This document shows positions 1-8,080 of a DNA stretch of 64,000 nt, one piece after another. How positions within the stretch are numbered: the stretch's first letter is position 1; every line of letters begins with the position of its first letter. Source of the stretch: Chitinophaga sp. (GTDB lineage: Bacteria; Bacteroidota; Bacteroidia; Chitinophagales; Chitinophagaceae). The stretch is from assembly GCF_019236475.1 (NCBI RefSeq), contig NZ_JAFAIX010000006.1, positions 1-64,000 on the forward strand, read 5' to 3'. The notes under the pieces were generated by a model. The model made no database searches and was not told where the DNA came from. It was given only the letters and a program-made list of their open reading frames with translations. A program made the position numbers and the translations under genes.

Positions 1-356
1 TGTTGCTCCGCGGTATTGAGAAAACTCAAATCCGTCGTGGTATGGTTATCTGCCAGCCAGGTACCATCACTCCACACACTGAATTCAAATGCGAAGTATA
101 CGTACTGAGCAAAGAAGAAGGTGGCCGTCACACTCCGTTCTTCAACAAATACCGTCCTCAGTTCTACTTCCGTACTACTGACGTAACTGGTGAAGTTGAA
201 CTGCCTGCAGGCGTTGAAATGGTTATGCCTGGTGATAACGTTACTCTGACTGTAAAACTGATCGCTCCTATCGCGATGGATAAAGGTCTGAAGTTCGCTA
301 TCCGTGAAGGTGGCCGTACCGTAGGTGCTGGTCAGGTGACTGAAATCCTGAAATAA
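1..356 (+). CDS. tuf: Elongation factor Tu, C-terminal part (cut by window start)
   Basis: These are the last 117 or so codons of EF-Tu, the GTPase that brings aminoacyl-tRNA to the ribosome. The visible part covers the end of domain 2 ([15 protein letters not shown]) and all of domain 3, with the family signature [20 protein letters not shown] and the closing [22 protein letters not shown] end (here [11 protein letters not shown]). The reading frame is open to the first base, so the true start and the GTP-binding domain lie outside the window. It is followed by hairpins and tRNA-Trp, then secE-nusG, the classical bacterial order. No defect is visible. The identification is certain. Confidence 0.98.
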   Translation, partial: LLRGIEKTQIRRGMVICQPGTITPHTEFKCEVYVLSKEEGGRHTPFFNKYRPQFYFRTTDVTGEVELPAGVEMVMPGDNVTLTVKLIAPIAMDKGLKFAIREGGRTVGAGQVTEILK

Positions 357-365
357 GGACTACAT

Positions 366-386
366 ATTGTGAATTTATTTCACAAT
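366..386 (+). terminator. Hairpin directly after tuf
   Basis: An 8-bp perfect stem (attgtgaa at 366-373, ttcacaat at 379-386) with a 5-base loop begins 10 bases after the tuf stop. It is A+T-rich and has no strong T-tract, so it may be a weak terminator or a 3'-end processing structure between the tuf message and tRNA-Trp. Confidence 0.45.
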
Positions 387-394
387 CTAAATAA

Positions 395-450
395 AACCAT
401 TAGCTTTGACTATCAAAGTCCAAAGCTGAGATAAATCAAAGCTAATGGTT
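395..450. repeat. Perfect 15-bp inverted repeat upstream of tRNA-Trp
   Basis: aaccattagctttga (395-409) is exactly complementary to tcaaagctaatggtt (436-450), with a 26-base spacer that can itself form a small hairpin (ctttga/tcaaag). The repeat ends 5 bases before the tRNA acceptor stem. It could present the 5' end of the pre-tRNA to processing enzymes or end tuf transcription. The function is inferred; the pairing is seen directly. Confidence 0.6.
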
Positions 451-455
451 CATAC

Positions 456-526
456 ACGGGCATGGTGCAACGGTAGCATACGGGTCTCCAAAACCTTTGA
501 TCTGGGTTCGAATCCTAGTGCCCGTG
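456..526 (+). tRNA. trpT: tRNA-Trp (anticodon CCA)
   Basis: The cloverleaf folds with acceptor stem ACGGGCA/TGCCCGT (456-462 with 519-525), D stem GTGC/GCAT, anticodon loop CTCCAAA with anticodon CCA, T stem CTGGG/CCTAG with loop TTCGAAT, and discriminator G526. The anticodon stem has one mismatch (C27 opposite U43). The 3' CCA is not encoded. The position between tuf and secE is the usual one for tRNA-Trp in bacteria. Confidence 0.96.
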
Positions 527-547
527 CAAGGTTAAAAAATACAAAAT

Positions 548-594
548 GGTTGAATTGTTATTATTTTAAAAAAATAGAACAATTCAACCTTTTT
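548..594 (+). terminator. Rho-independent terminator after tRNA-Trp
   Basis: A 12-bp perfect stem, ggttgaattgtt (548-559) with aacaattcaacc (578-589), is followed by a TTTTT run. It lies between tRNA-Trp and secE, so it ends the tuf-trpT transcript or lets only part of it through into secE-nusG. Confidence 0.75.
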
Positions 595-634
595 AGGCTT
601 TATCCAAATTGACCAAATAAACGCATTTTAACTA

Positions 635-832
635 ATGAATAAGATCAGAAATTACTTCCGCGAGTCTTATCATGAACTGGTTTACAAAGTGTCCTGGCCT
701 ACCTGGCAAGAACTGCAGTCCTCTACCATGATAGTACTGATTGCTACCATCTTTGTAACAGCTCTGGTATGGGGCATGGATGCAGCCTCTAACTTCGTGT
801 TAACTCACTATTATCAAATATTCAAACACTAA
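635..832 (+). CDS. secE: Preprotein translocase subunit SecE
   Basis: This 65-residue protein is the small essential subunit that clamps SecY in the inner-membrane protein export channel. It is the short one-span form found in many bacteria. An amphipathic N-terminal helix carries the conserved region around ELVYKVSWPTWQELQ (residues 14-28), followed by one membrane helix (about 31-56, STMIVLIATIFVTALVWGMD). It sits 5 bases before nusG, so the two are certainly co-transcribed, as in most bacteria. Nothing is odd in the sequence. Confidence 0.96.
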   Translation: MNKIRNYFRESYHELVYKVSWPTWQELQSSTMIVLIATIFVTALVWGMDAASNFVLTHYYQIFKH

Positions 833-837
833 TCAAA

Positions 838-1404
838 ATGGACGCAACCAATACTCCTGCGCAGGAAACAAAGTGGTACGTGCTCCGCGTTGTTAGTGGC
901 AAGGAAAAAAAAGTGAAGGAATACCTGGATATTGAAGTGCGCCGCTCCGATTGGGGTAACGTAATCACCCAAGTCTTCCTCCCCGTAGAAAAAGTTTATA
1001 AAGTGCAAGCCGGTAAAAAAGTAATGCGCGAAAAAAACTTCTATCCGGGTTATGTGATGATCGAAGCGATCGACGGTAAAATGACAGATGAAGTGATCCA
1101 GGCCATCAGAAACGTGTCCGGCGTAATCCACTTCCTCGGTAAAGAAAAACCTATCGCGCTCCGTAAAGCAGAAGTAAACAAAATGTTAGGTAAAGTTGAT
1201 GAGCTCTCCGATCAGGGTCTCACCATGTCCGAACCTTTCATCGTGGGCGAAACTATCAAGATTATCGACGGGCCTTTCAACGACTTTAACGGTGTTATCG
1301 AAGAAGTTATTGAAGACAAAAAGAAACTGAAAGTAACTGTAAAAATCTTCGGTCGCGCTACTCCAGTAGAACTGAACTTTATGCAGGTGGAAAAACTTTC
1401 CTAA
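838..1404 (+). CDS. nusG: Transcription termination/antitermination factor NusG
   Basis: NusG (188 residues) binds RNA polymerase through its N-terminal NGN domain and, through a C-terminal KOW domain, links it to Rho or to the leading ribosome. The NGN domain spans roughly residues 10-115 ([19 protein letters not shown] at the start, [10 protein letters not shown] in the middle). The KOW motif lies near 134-165 ([16 protein letters not shown]). The length is normal. A strong terminator follows at 1429-1459 where most bacteria continue straight into rplK, so in this genome nusG ends its operon. Confidence 0.98.
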   Translation: MDATNTPAQETKWYVLRVVSGKEKKVKEYLDIEVRRSDWGNVITQVFLPVEKVYKVQAGKKVMREKNFYPGYVMIEAIDGKMTDEVIQAIRNVSGVIHFLGKEKPIALRKAEVNKMLGKVDELSDQGLTMSEPFIVGETIKIIDGPFNDFNGVIEEVIEDKKKLKVTVKIFGRATPVELNFMQVEKLS

Positions 1405-1428
1405 GTGCTTTTACCCAATACAATATTT

Positions 1429-1464
1429 ACAACGTTCCGGCTTACCACCGGAACGTTGTCGTTT
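1429..1464 (+). terminator. Rho-independent terminator after nusG
   Basis: A 12-bp perfect G+C-containing stem, acaacgttccgg (1429-1440) with ccggaacgttgt (1448-1459), has a 7-base loop and is followed by cgtttt. It separates the secE-nusG unit from the inserted transglutaminase genes. Confidence 0.85.
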
Positions 1465-1481
1465 TATCCCAATACCTAATT

Positions 1482-2636
1482 ATGAAGTCCCTGATACCTA
1501 TTTTCACCCTGAGCATTTTACTGCATTTCTCCGTAACCGCGTCTGCCCAATCCGCTGCATCTATACCTGTAAATCAAGATACTACTGTCATCAAAATTCC
1601 TGGGACCGCTGTCTCATCACCACAATCAATAGGACTATGGCTAAAAAACAATACGCCCAATCATTACGAGGCAGTGAAAGCACTCTATTACTGGATCGGC
1701 CACAATATTGCCTATGATGTAGTATTGATGAATTCTAAGAAGGGATATAAAGATACAGTGGATGCAGCCGTACGTACACTCGCTGCCCGAAAAGGTATTT
1801 GCCAAGGCTACTGCTCCCTCTTTTATGAAGTATGCAGACATGCTGATATTCCTACCCACCTGATTTCCGGCTATGTCTATATATTCGGACAGTTAGAACT
1901 GAATGGTGGCCATAACTGGATAGGAATCAAGTTGAATAATAAATGGGCCATCATCGATCCCACCTGGGGAACTGGTACTGTGAATGGGAAAGGTAGATTT
2001 GATTTCGCATTCAATTGGGATAATTTCCTCATCTCACCAGAAAAAGCAATTTATACCCACGTACCTTTTGATCCTGTATACCAGTTTCTTCCCGATCCTA
2101 TCAAACCTGCTGAATTAGATAACCACACCGGGGCGGAAGCATTGAAAAGACAGGCGATGAACTTCGAGGATAGCCTCCAGACCTTTATGAGACAAAACCT
2201 GGTGCAATGGTATTCCGGTCGACTACAACGTTTGGAAAACTTCGGTATCATCAATCCACTTCAACGTGAAGAAGCAAAGTATCTGAAAAGCATGATACCA
2301 TATGCCATCTATGTGACGGATTCTGTCAACGGAACTACTCGAAAATACTATGAACTTTCGGACCGCTATAATAAACTCATAGAGCACTACAACACTTATA
2401 TCGATTTTGAAAATAATGGAATGAAGCCTGCTAAATCTGATAAGGCAATTATAGAGTGGTTAAACAATATGTGTAAAGAGGTGAAAGAAATTCATACTGC
2501 ACTGAACAATCTACATTTCTTGTCATCCTTCATGGAGGAGGATAGAATTGGATTCGTACGTTCCGTTAAGCCTACGGTTGATGACCTGGAGAATACCCGC
2601 AAAAACACGCTGGCATTTTTAGCCCAACGGAAGTAA
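1482..2636 (+). CDS. Secreted transglutaminase-like protein, paralogue 1
   Basis: This 384-residue protein has a signal peptide (residues 1-23, ending SVTASAQ) and a transglutaminase/papain-fold core. The expected triad is present: C107 in ARKGICQGYC, H144 in GGHNWIGI and D159 in AIIDPTWG. The family includes amidases and proteases acting on cell-wall or protein substrates, and the layout resembles the CYK3-type branch. After the core comes a C-terminal helical part of about 190 residues with the segment FENNGMKPAKSDKAIIEW, which is shared with the next two genes. It is the first of three tandem paralogues placed between nusG and rplK. The substrate is unknown; acting outside the inner membrane is inferred from the signal peptide. 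Confidence 0.85.
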   Translation: MKSLIPIFTLSILLHFSVTASAQSAASIPVNQDTTVIKIPGTAVSSPQSIGLWLKNNTPNHYEAVKALYYWIGHNIAYDVVLMNSKKGYKDTVDAAVRTLAARKGICQGYCSLFYEVCRHADIPTHLISGYVYIFGQLELNGGHNWIGIKLNNKWAIIDPTWGTGTVNGKGRFDFAFNWDNFLISPEKAIYTHVPFDPVYQFLPDPIKPAELDNHTGAEALKRQAMNFEDSLQTFMRQNLVQWYSGRLQRLENFGIINPLQREEAKYLKSMIPYAIYVTDSVNGTTRKYYELSDRYNKLIEHYNTYIDFENNGMKPAKSDKAIIEWLNNMCKEVKEIHTALNNLHFLSSFMEEDRIGFVRSVKPTVDDLENTRKNTLAFLAQRK

Positions 2637-2640
2637 CTGA

Positions 2641-2820
2641 AACAAAGAAGCGAAAGATATTCATACGTTAGCCAGTCCGATGAACTTTCTGTCACCCGAC
2701 TTAAAAGAGAATAAAACAGCCTTGGTAGAGAGAATTAAATCTATGATGACTACGATAGCGAATAGTCAGAAATCTATGTCGGAATATTTGACGAAGAGAA
2801 AACAAATGCAACGTCAATAA
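2641..2820 (+). pseudogene. C-terminal relic of a fourth transglutaminase paralogue
   Basis: In the frame ending with the TAA at 2818-2820, these 59 codons read NKEAKDIHTLASPMNFLSPD and onward to the end SEYLTKRKQMQRQ. They align with the C-terminal end of the gene just before (KEVKEIHTALNNLHFLSS to AFLAQRK). A TGA stands directly in front at 2638-2640. No start codon with an export signal and no catalytic core exist here. The stretch is therefore best read as the surviving tail of a deleted paralogue, or of a duplicated 3' end of gene 1, rather than as a working gene. The alignment was made by eye. Confidence 0.7.
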
Positions 2821-2919
2821 ATTACCATACATCCTGTTTTAATTGGCAAATTCGCACTGATTGACAGATATTTGTAGTTCCTATTCCATCATAAAAGCTA
2901 GTACAATCTTTAAGAGTAT

Positions 2920-4134
2920 ATGAGAGTAATCGCCATGATTACCGGCGTGATGCTTACTGTAGTTACAGTAGCACAAGGACAGAGCAATAAGCCTAAAACT
3001 GTAGCGAATCCGGTAACAACCTATACCACTATTCCAGATACGGAAGTGATGACCACCACTGCTATGGCCGATTGGCTGAAGGCAAACAGTAAGAATACTA
3101 CGGAGTCCCTGAAATCCATTTATGCCTGGATCGGTAAGAATATTGCCTATGATACCCGCAATACTTACGATCCACAATACTACAAAGACACCACAGATGC
3201 TGCCGCTAAAACCCTGCGTACCAGGCAAGGTATCTGCTATGGTTATGCTTCACTTTTCGTGGAAATTGCCCGAAAAGCCGGAATTTCTGCCATTTTGGTG
3301 TCTGGTTATACCGTAAATGGTGGCCAATTGAGTGCGGATGGAAGTCATGCCTGGGTAGCTGTGAAGACAGATAATAAATGGACATTGATTGATCCAACTT
3401 GGGCAGCAGGTGGCGTGAGTGGAACTAAGTTTTATCCATCGTTTACCTGGAAATACTTCATGATATCGCCAGCGGTATTTGTGAAAACGCATGTGCCTTA
3501 TGATCCTATTTATCAGTTCTTGGATCACCCCTACCGTCATGATGAGATCAAGGAGGGCAAGTTGACCTTGGCAGCTAGTCGCCCGGTTTTCGTTTATGAA
3601 GATTCCTTGGCGATGTGGCAAAAGCTGGATAGTAATGCGCAGGTAGTGAGTTCCATTGAACGTATTCGCCGTTTTGGAGTGAGTAATGCATATATATCCA
3701 CAGAATTGAGTTATTTGTTGCAAAAGCTGGAAGTAACCCGTCATAATGAGGAGGTGACCCGTCAAAATGCAAAAGTGGAATCTCAGAACCAATTGATAGA
3801 CAGGTATAATGCTGCTAACAGTAAATACAATGTGCTGGTGAGTACCTTCAACGATTATGTTCATTTTAAGAATAACCAGTTTACGCCAGCTAAGCCGGAT
3901 CAGGAAATCCGTGAATGGGTGGATGGAATGGCAGCAGATCTGGCAAAGATTTATGACATGATCAAGGATATCAAGTTGGAGGAGCGCAAGCACCAAGAAC
4001 AAGTAGATGATACCCGGCAGTTGCTCGATAAGATGAAGCCTCGCATAGACGAAGAGCAAGCATTTGTTACAAAGTACCTGAAAACGGGAAAAATGTTCAG
4101 AAAGTCCCTATTTTATAAGTTTCGATGGATGTGA
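2920..4134 (+). CDS. Secreted transglutaminase-like protein, paralogue 2
   Basis: This 404-residue paralogue has a signal peptide (about residues 1-20, MRVIAMITGVMLTVVTVAQG) and a complete catalytic triad: C106 in RQGICYGYAS, H143 in GSHAWVAV and D158 in TLIDPTWAAG. The C-terminal part (about residues 190-404) is rich in charged helices and likely forms coiled coils around 275-300 and 350-390. It shares FKNNQFTPAKPDQEIREW with its neighbours. The final 40 or so residues extend beyond paralogue 1 and resemble paralogue 3 (EEQAFVTKYLKTGK against QEQGFVNKYIKTEK). The start was chosen because the signal peptide begins there. The substrate is unknown; activity is plausible because the triad is intact. 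Confidence 0.85.
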   Translation: MRVIAMITGVMLTVVTVAQGQSNKPKTVANPVTTYTTIPDTEVMTTTAMADWLKANSKNTTESLKSIYAWIGKNIAYDTRNTYDPQYYKDTTDAAAKTLRTRQGICYGYASLFVEIARKAGISAILVSGYTVNGGQLSADGSHAWVAVKTDNKWTLIDPTWAAGGVSGTKFYPSFTWKYFMISPAVFVKTHVPYDPIYQFLDHPYRHDEIKEGKLTLAASRPVFVYEDSLAMWQKLDSNAQVVSSIERIRRFGVSNAYISTELSYLLQKLEVTRHNEEVTRQNAKVESQNQLIDRYNAANSKYNVLVSTFNDYVHFKNNQFTPAKPDQEIREWVDGMAADLAKIYDMIKDIKLEERKHQEQVDDTRQLLDKMKPRIDEEQAFVTKYLKTGKMFRKSLFYKFRWM

Positions 4135-4195
4135 TCGCTATATGAATAGCGAACTTGGTTTTTTATATTTATAGGAGATAATTATCCCAGTTACC

Positions 4196-5374
4196 ATGAG
4201 AGTCATTTCAACAGTAATCGGGCTGCTGGCCGTGACAGTAGCCAGTGCCCAGCAACCGCGTTCTGTAGCGGCTAAGGTGGCGCCAGATGCCGCTGTGGTG
4301 TCTATTCCGGATGATGTAACCAATAGCGCCGCTACCATGGCCAAATGGCTGAAAGCTCATACCGCCAATGCCCATGTTTTGCAACAGACTTTATATAAGT
4401 GGATGGCCACCCATATTGCGTATGATGTGCCCAATATGTATCAGCAGCGGGATTATAGAGACACGGCTGCAGCTATACAGCGGACATTACGCAGTAGAGT
4501 GGGAGTGAGTGCAGATTATGCCAGTTTATACGCGAAAGTCTGCCAGGAAGCGGGGATTGCTGCCTATACAGTGAATGGATATTGTTTACAGAATGGTGGT
4601 TTGGCGCCGAGTGGTTCACACGACTGGGTAGTGGTGAAAAATGCTGGTTCCTGGACAATTACGGACCCTACTTGGGGAGCTGGAACTATGGATGGTGCTC
4701 GTTTTACGCCAGGATTGAACTGGGAATGGTTTCAGATGAGTCCGCAGGTAGCTGTAAGGAGACACGTGCCTTTCGACCCAATGTGGCAACTGTTGAGCAA
4801 CCCAGTGCGTCATGATGAAGCGGGAGTAAGCAGGCCGGCGGGGAATAATTTCAATTATAATGACACCATTGCGGTGTACCTGCGTTCTGGGCGTTACGAG
4901 CGACTTTCAGGCACTTTGGCTAGGATGGAGCGTTATGGCGGGGGAGCGAATCCTTTTGTAATGGCGGAGATGGATTGGTTGAGACAAACGGTAAAAGTTT
5001 TGGCAGCGAATCGTCAGATAGAGGAGCGGAATCGGTTGGTGGATAAGTATGAATCTGCCGAGGGTATATATCGGGAGATGGTACAGTTATATAATGACTA
5101 TGTGACTTATAAGAATAAGCAATTTCAGCCGGAGCAGTCGGATGCTGCATTACGGAAGATGGTGGATAATATGACGGGGAGGTTAGGAGGGGTAGAGAAA
5201 TTGTTGGGAGAGATGCGTGGGCGTGATGCGGAATTGTCTGGTCATTTGGCGGAGTTGGAGTCTGCGGTGAATGGGATGCGGGAGAAGATAGTGCAGGAGC
5301 AAGGGTTTGTGAACAAGTATATTAAGACGGAGAAGGGGAAGCGAAGGGAGTTGTTTTATGTTGGGGGAGTGTGA
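4196..5374 (+). CDS. Transglutaminase-like paralogue 3, catalytic Cys replaced by Ser
   Basis: This 392-residue secreted paralogue (signal peptide about 1-19, LLAVTVASAQ) keeps the fold, the His (H142, GSHDWVVV) and the Asp (D157, TITDPTWGAG). The nucleophile position reads RVGVSADYAS, with S105 where the neighbours have Cys. Loss of the thiol usually abolishes transglutaminase or protease activity, so this may be a pseudoenzyme that binds substrate or regulates its siblings; a serine-dependent activity cannot be excluded. The C-terminal helical part is complete. It follows paralogue 2 by 61 bases and is probably in the same transcript. Its base composition looks richer in G than that of paralogue 1. 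Confidence 0.85.
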   Translation: MRVISTVIGLLAVTVASAQQPRSVAAKVAPDAAVVSIPDDVTNSAATMAKWLKAHTANAHVLQQTLYKWMATHIAYDVPNMYQQRDYRDTAAAIQRTLRSRVGVSADYASLYAKVCQEAGIAAYTVNGYCLQNGGLAPSGSHDWVVVKNAGSWTITDPTWGAGTMDGARFTPGLNWEWFQMSPQVAVRRHVPFDPMWQLLSNPVRHDEAGVSRPAGNNFNYNDTIAVYLRSGRYERLSGTLARMERYGGGANPFVMAEMDWLRQTVKVLAANRQIEERNRLVDKYESAEGIYREMVQLYNDYVTYKNKQFQPEQSDAALRKMVDNMTGRLGGVEKLLGEMRGRDAELSGHLAELESAVNGMREKIVQEQGFVNKYIKTEKGKRRELFYVGGV

Positions 5375-5503
5375 TGTATGAAATTGGGGAAAATGGTGTA
5401 TTTTTGCAGCCCTTGAATGATAAGGAAAAAAGTCGGGAAATGCAATAGATTTGTAAAATAATGTTGGTTCTAAGCAAAAAGGATGCCCAAAATCAAATAC
5501 TTT

Positions 5504-5533
5504 TTGACAAGTTCATATTATTATATACCTTTG
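5504..5533 (+). promoter_or_regulatory. Promoter of the rplKAJL-rpoBC unit
   Basis: TTG at 5504-5506 and TACCTTTG at 5526-5533, 19 bases apart, match the Bacteroidota -33/-7 pattern exactly. Transcription from here would give a leader of about 85 bases before rplK, long enough for ribosomal-protein feedback control, although no defined L1 site could be recognised. A second TATTTTTG at 5399-5406 lacks a well-placed -33 element. Confidence 0.8.
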
Positions 5534-5623
5534 CATCCCGTTTAAAAGGTTATTTGAGTTCCTTTTAGTTTTGGGAGTCCTCTGTCCTGCAGGGGGCGTT
5601 TTAACCAAATTAAATTAAAAAGT

Positions 5624-6067
5624 ATGGCAAAAGAGATCGCAACGTACGTGAAATTGCAGGTAAAAGGCGGCCAGGCCAATCCTGCACCTCCAATTGGACC
5701 TGCACTGGGTTCCAAGGGTGTGAACATCATGGAGTTCTGCAAACAGTTCAATGCTCGTACCCAGGATAAAATGGGTAAAGTACTGCCTGTATTGCTGACT
5801 GTTTACACAGACAAATCATTTGACTTCGTAATTAAGACTCCTCCGGCTCCAGTTCAGCTGTTGGAAGCTGCCAAAATTCAAAGTGGTTCTAAAGAGCCTA
5901 ACCGTAACAAGGTTGGTAAAGTAACCTGGGCTCAGGTTGAAGCAATTGCACAGGATAAAATGCCTGATCTGAACTGCTTCACTTTGCACAGTGCTATGAG
6001 CATGGTTGCAGGTACTGCACGCAGCATGGGTATTACTGTTGAGGGTAAAGCTCCTTGGGAAAACTAA
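5624..6067 (+). CDS. rplK: 50S ribosomal protein L11
   Basis: L11 (147 residues) forms the stalk base of the large subunit and, with 23S rRNA, the GTPase-associated centre where EF-G, EF-Tu and RelA act. The N-terminal domain carries the proline-rich signature [18 protein letters not shown] (residues 18-35). The C-terminal RNA-binding domain ends with the typical [16 protein letters not shown] segment. The length is normal. It is the first gene of the rplKAJL-rpoBC unit in this genome and follows its own promoter. L1, encoded next, is the usual translational repressor of this pair in other bacteria. Confidence 0.98.
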   Translation: MAKEIATYVKLQVKGGQANPAPPIGPALGSKGVNIMEFCKQFNARTQDKMGKVLPVLLTVYTDKSFDFVIKTPPAPVQLLEAAKIQSGSKEPNRNKVGKVTWAQVEAIAQDKMPDLNCFTLHSAMSMVAGTARSMGITVEGKAPWEN

Positions 6068-6111
6068 TTGTTTCACCCTGTTAAGGCAGGACTTAAAAAC
6101 ATTTTGAAAAA

Positions 6112-6801
6112 ATGGCAACTAAAAAGAGAAAAGTAGCTGAAGCTAAGGTGGAGAAAAACAAAGTTTACTCTCTGAAAGAGGCTTCCACTTTGGTAAAAGA
6201 AATCAACTGCACTAAATTCGACTCTTCTGTCGATTTACATATCCGCTTAGGCGTTGATCCTAAGAAAGCAGACCAGGCTATCCGTGGTTCCGTAACGCTT
6301 CCTCACGGTACTGGTAAAACTAAAAGAGTGTTAGTACTTTGCACCCCTGATAAAGAAGCGGCTGCAAAAGAAGCTGGCGCAGATTTCGTAGGTCTGGACG
6401 AGTTCATCACTAAGATTGAATCTGGCTGGACTGACGTAGATGTGATCGTCGCTACACCTGCTGTAATGCCTAAAATCGGTAAACTGGGTAAAATCTTAGG
6501 TCCACGTAACCTGATGCCTAACCCTAAAACCGGTACTGTTACTAACGATGTTGCAGCTGCTGTAAACGATGTTAAAGGCGGTAAAATCACTTTCAAGGTT
6601 GATAAAGCTGGTATCATCCACGCTTCTATCGGTCGTGTATCTTTTGGTGTTGAGAAAATTGAGCAGAACTCTATGGAGCTGATCAATGCTATCATCAAGC
6701 TGAAACCAGCTACAGCGAAAGGTACTTACCTGAAAGGCCTGTCTATGGCTTCAACCATGAGCCCAGGTATCGCTATCGACACTAAATCTGTTCAAAACTA
6801 A
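6112..6801 (+). CDS. rplA: 50S ribosomal protein L1
   Basis: L1 (229 residues) builds the mobile L1 stalk that guides deacylated tRNA out of the E site, and in many bacteria it represses translation of its own mRNA. The family hallmarks are seen: [19 protein letters not shown] near residues 40-58, the central hinge around [20 protein letters not shown], and the [18 protein letters not shown] region near the C-terminus. The length is normal. It starts 44 bases after rplK and is surely co-transcribed with it. Confidence 0.98.
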   Translation: MATKKRKVAEAKVEKNKVYSLKEASTLVKEINCTKFDSSVDLHIRLGVDPKKADQAIRGSVTLPHGTGKTKRVLVLCTPDKEAAAKEAGADFVGLDEFITKIESGWTDVDVIVATPAVMPKIGKLGKILGPRNLMPNPKTGTVTNDVAAAVNDVKGGKITFKVDKAGIIHASIGRVSFGVEKIEQNSMELINAIIKLKPATAKGTYLKGLSMASTMSPGIAIDTKSVQN

Positions 6802-6864
6802 TTGATCACGAGTGTGTAGTCTGTTATACCGCAAGGGGAATGGGCTAGCTGCAAACGTAATAAT

Positions 6865-7401
6865 ATGAATAAAGATCAAAAAAATGAAGTGATCGAACTG
6901 CTGAAAGGCAAGTTCTCTCAATACAACAACTTCTACATCACTAACACCGAGTCACTGACTGTAGCGCAGGTTTCTAGCCTGAGGAAAGCGTGCTTCGACA
7001 AGAATGTAGAAATGAAAGTTGCTAAAAACACTCTGATTAAGAAAGCGCTGGAATCTCTGGATGCTGAAAAATATGCAGGTGTTTTTGATGCGCTGAACGG
7101 TGTGACTGCACTGATGTTCTCTGATTCTCCAAAAGAGCCAGCTCTGATCATCTCTTCTTTCCGTAAAGCGAACGCGAAACTGGAAAAACCAGTTCTGAAA
7201 GCTGCTTTTGTTGCTGACGAAATCTTCGTAGGCGACAATCAACTGAAAGCGCTGACTGAAATCAAGACCAAAAACGAGCTCATCGGCGAAGTTATCGGTC
7301 TGTTGCAATCTCCTGCAAAACGCGTTATCGCTGCATTGCTGGAAAAAGGCAAAAAAGAAGGTGGCGAAGTTGTTGCAGCAGAAGCTCCAGCAGCAGAGTA
7401 A
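6865..7401 (+). CDS. rplJ: 50S ribosomal protein L10
   Basis: L10 (178 residues) anchors the L7/L12 dimers to 23S rRNA through an N-terminal RNA-binding domain (FYITNTESLTVAQVSSLRKA, then VAKNTLIKKAL) and a C-terminal helix. The C-terminus ends in an Ala/Glu-rich tail (EVVAAEAPAAE). The 63-base gap to rplA and the 93-base gap to rplL are where L10-L12 feedback normally acts in bacteria, but no specific leader fold could be assigned by eye. The length fits the Bacteroidota form. Confidence 0.97.
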   Translation: MNKDQKNEVIELLKGKFSQYNNFYITNTESLTVAQVSSLRKACFDKNVEMKVAKNTLIKKALESLDAEKYAGVFDALNGVTALMFSDSPKEPALIISSFRKANAKLEKPVLKAAFVADEIFVGDNQLKALTEIKTKNELIGEVIGLLQSPAKRVIAALLEKGKKEGGEVVAAEAPAAE

Positions 7402-7494
7402 TCTTTGGGAGAGGTTTCTCCCCACAAAAATTTGGCTTCCAAGTCATAATATATAACAAACAACAATTACAAAAAATAATTAAATTTTTATAAA

Positions 7495-7863
7495 ATGGCA
7501 GACGTAAAAGCATTAGCCGAACAATTAGTTGGTTTAACTGTTAAGGAAGTTCAGGAACTCGCAGATGTACTGAAAAATGAGTATGGTATCGAACCAGCAG
7601 CTGCTGCAGTAGTAGTTGCTTCAGGTGATGCTGCTCCAGCTGCTGAAGAAAAAACTGCCTTCAACGTTGTCCTGAAATCTGCAGGTGCTAGCAAACTGAA
7701 CGTAGTTAAGGTTGTAAAAGACCTGACTGGTCTCGGTCTGAAAGAAGCGAAAGAACTGGTTGACGGCGCTCCTAAATCAGTAAAAGAAGGCGTTAGCAAA
7801 GCAGAAGCAGAAGATCTGAAAGCTAAGCTGACTGAAGCTGGTGCTGAAGTTGAAATTCAGTAA
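7495..7863 (+). CDS. rplL: 50S ribosomal protein L7/L12
   Basis: L7/L12 (122 residues) is the multi-copy acidic stalk protein that recruits translation factors. It has the N-terminal dimerisation helix pair (residues 1-35), an Ala-rich flexible hinge (about 36-50, [18 protein letters not shown]) and the globular C-terminal domain with [20 protein letters not shown] and [18 protein letters not shown]. The length is normal. A hairpin downstream (7889-7918) may reduce read-through into rpoB, in line with the much higher need for L7/L12 than for RNA polymerase. Confidence 0.98.
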   Translation: MADVKALAEQLVGLTVKEVQELADVLKNEYGIEPAAAAVVVASGDAAPAAEEKTAFNVVLKSAGASKLNVVKVVKDLTGLGLKEAKELVDGAPKSVKEGVSKAEAEDLKAKLTEAGAEVEIQ

Positions 7864-7888
7864 TTCTTTGCTTATATACATCTTTTAA

Positions 7889-7918
7889 AGGTCAAAAGTG
7901 CTCATGCACTTTTGGCCT
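7889..7918 (+). terminator. Attenuator-like hairpin between rplL and rpoB
   Basis: aggtcaaaagtgc (7889-7901) pairs with gcacttttggcct (7906-7918), 13 pairs with one G-U and a 4-base loop. It is followed by TTATTCCCTTTGGG rather than a pure T-tract. Its place between the stalk-protein genes and rpoB matches the known partial terminators of this operon in other bacteria; partial termination is an inference. Confidence 0.6.
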
Positions 7919-8080
7919 TATTCCCTTTGGGAAAGTGTCTTTTTCAGAGAGTCAAAATAGGGAATCACTTAAGTGAATTTGACAACGTGCAGAAAGGCAA
8001 TATTTTATGAGGATGGGATATTGGCAAAGAAATCTTAATTTCCCTAATTCTTACAAGTCATATAACTGCTAACTTCGAAT

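Noticed and set aside
3250..4059. Open frame of 269 codons antisense to transglutaminase paralogue 2
   Set aside because: The plus-strand gene has a signal peptide and catalytic triad; the antisense product is low-information and has no counterpart opposite paralogues 1 and 3.
5534..5623. L1 autoregulatory site in the rplK leader
   Set aside because: The leader is long enough, but no fold like the known L1 rRNA mimic could be drawn by eye.
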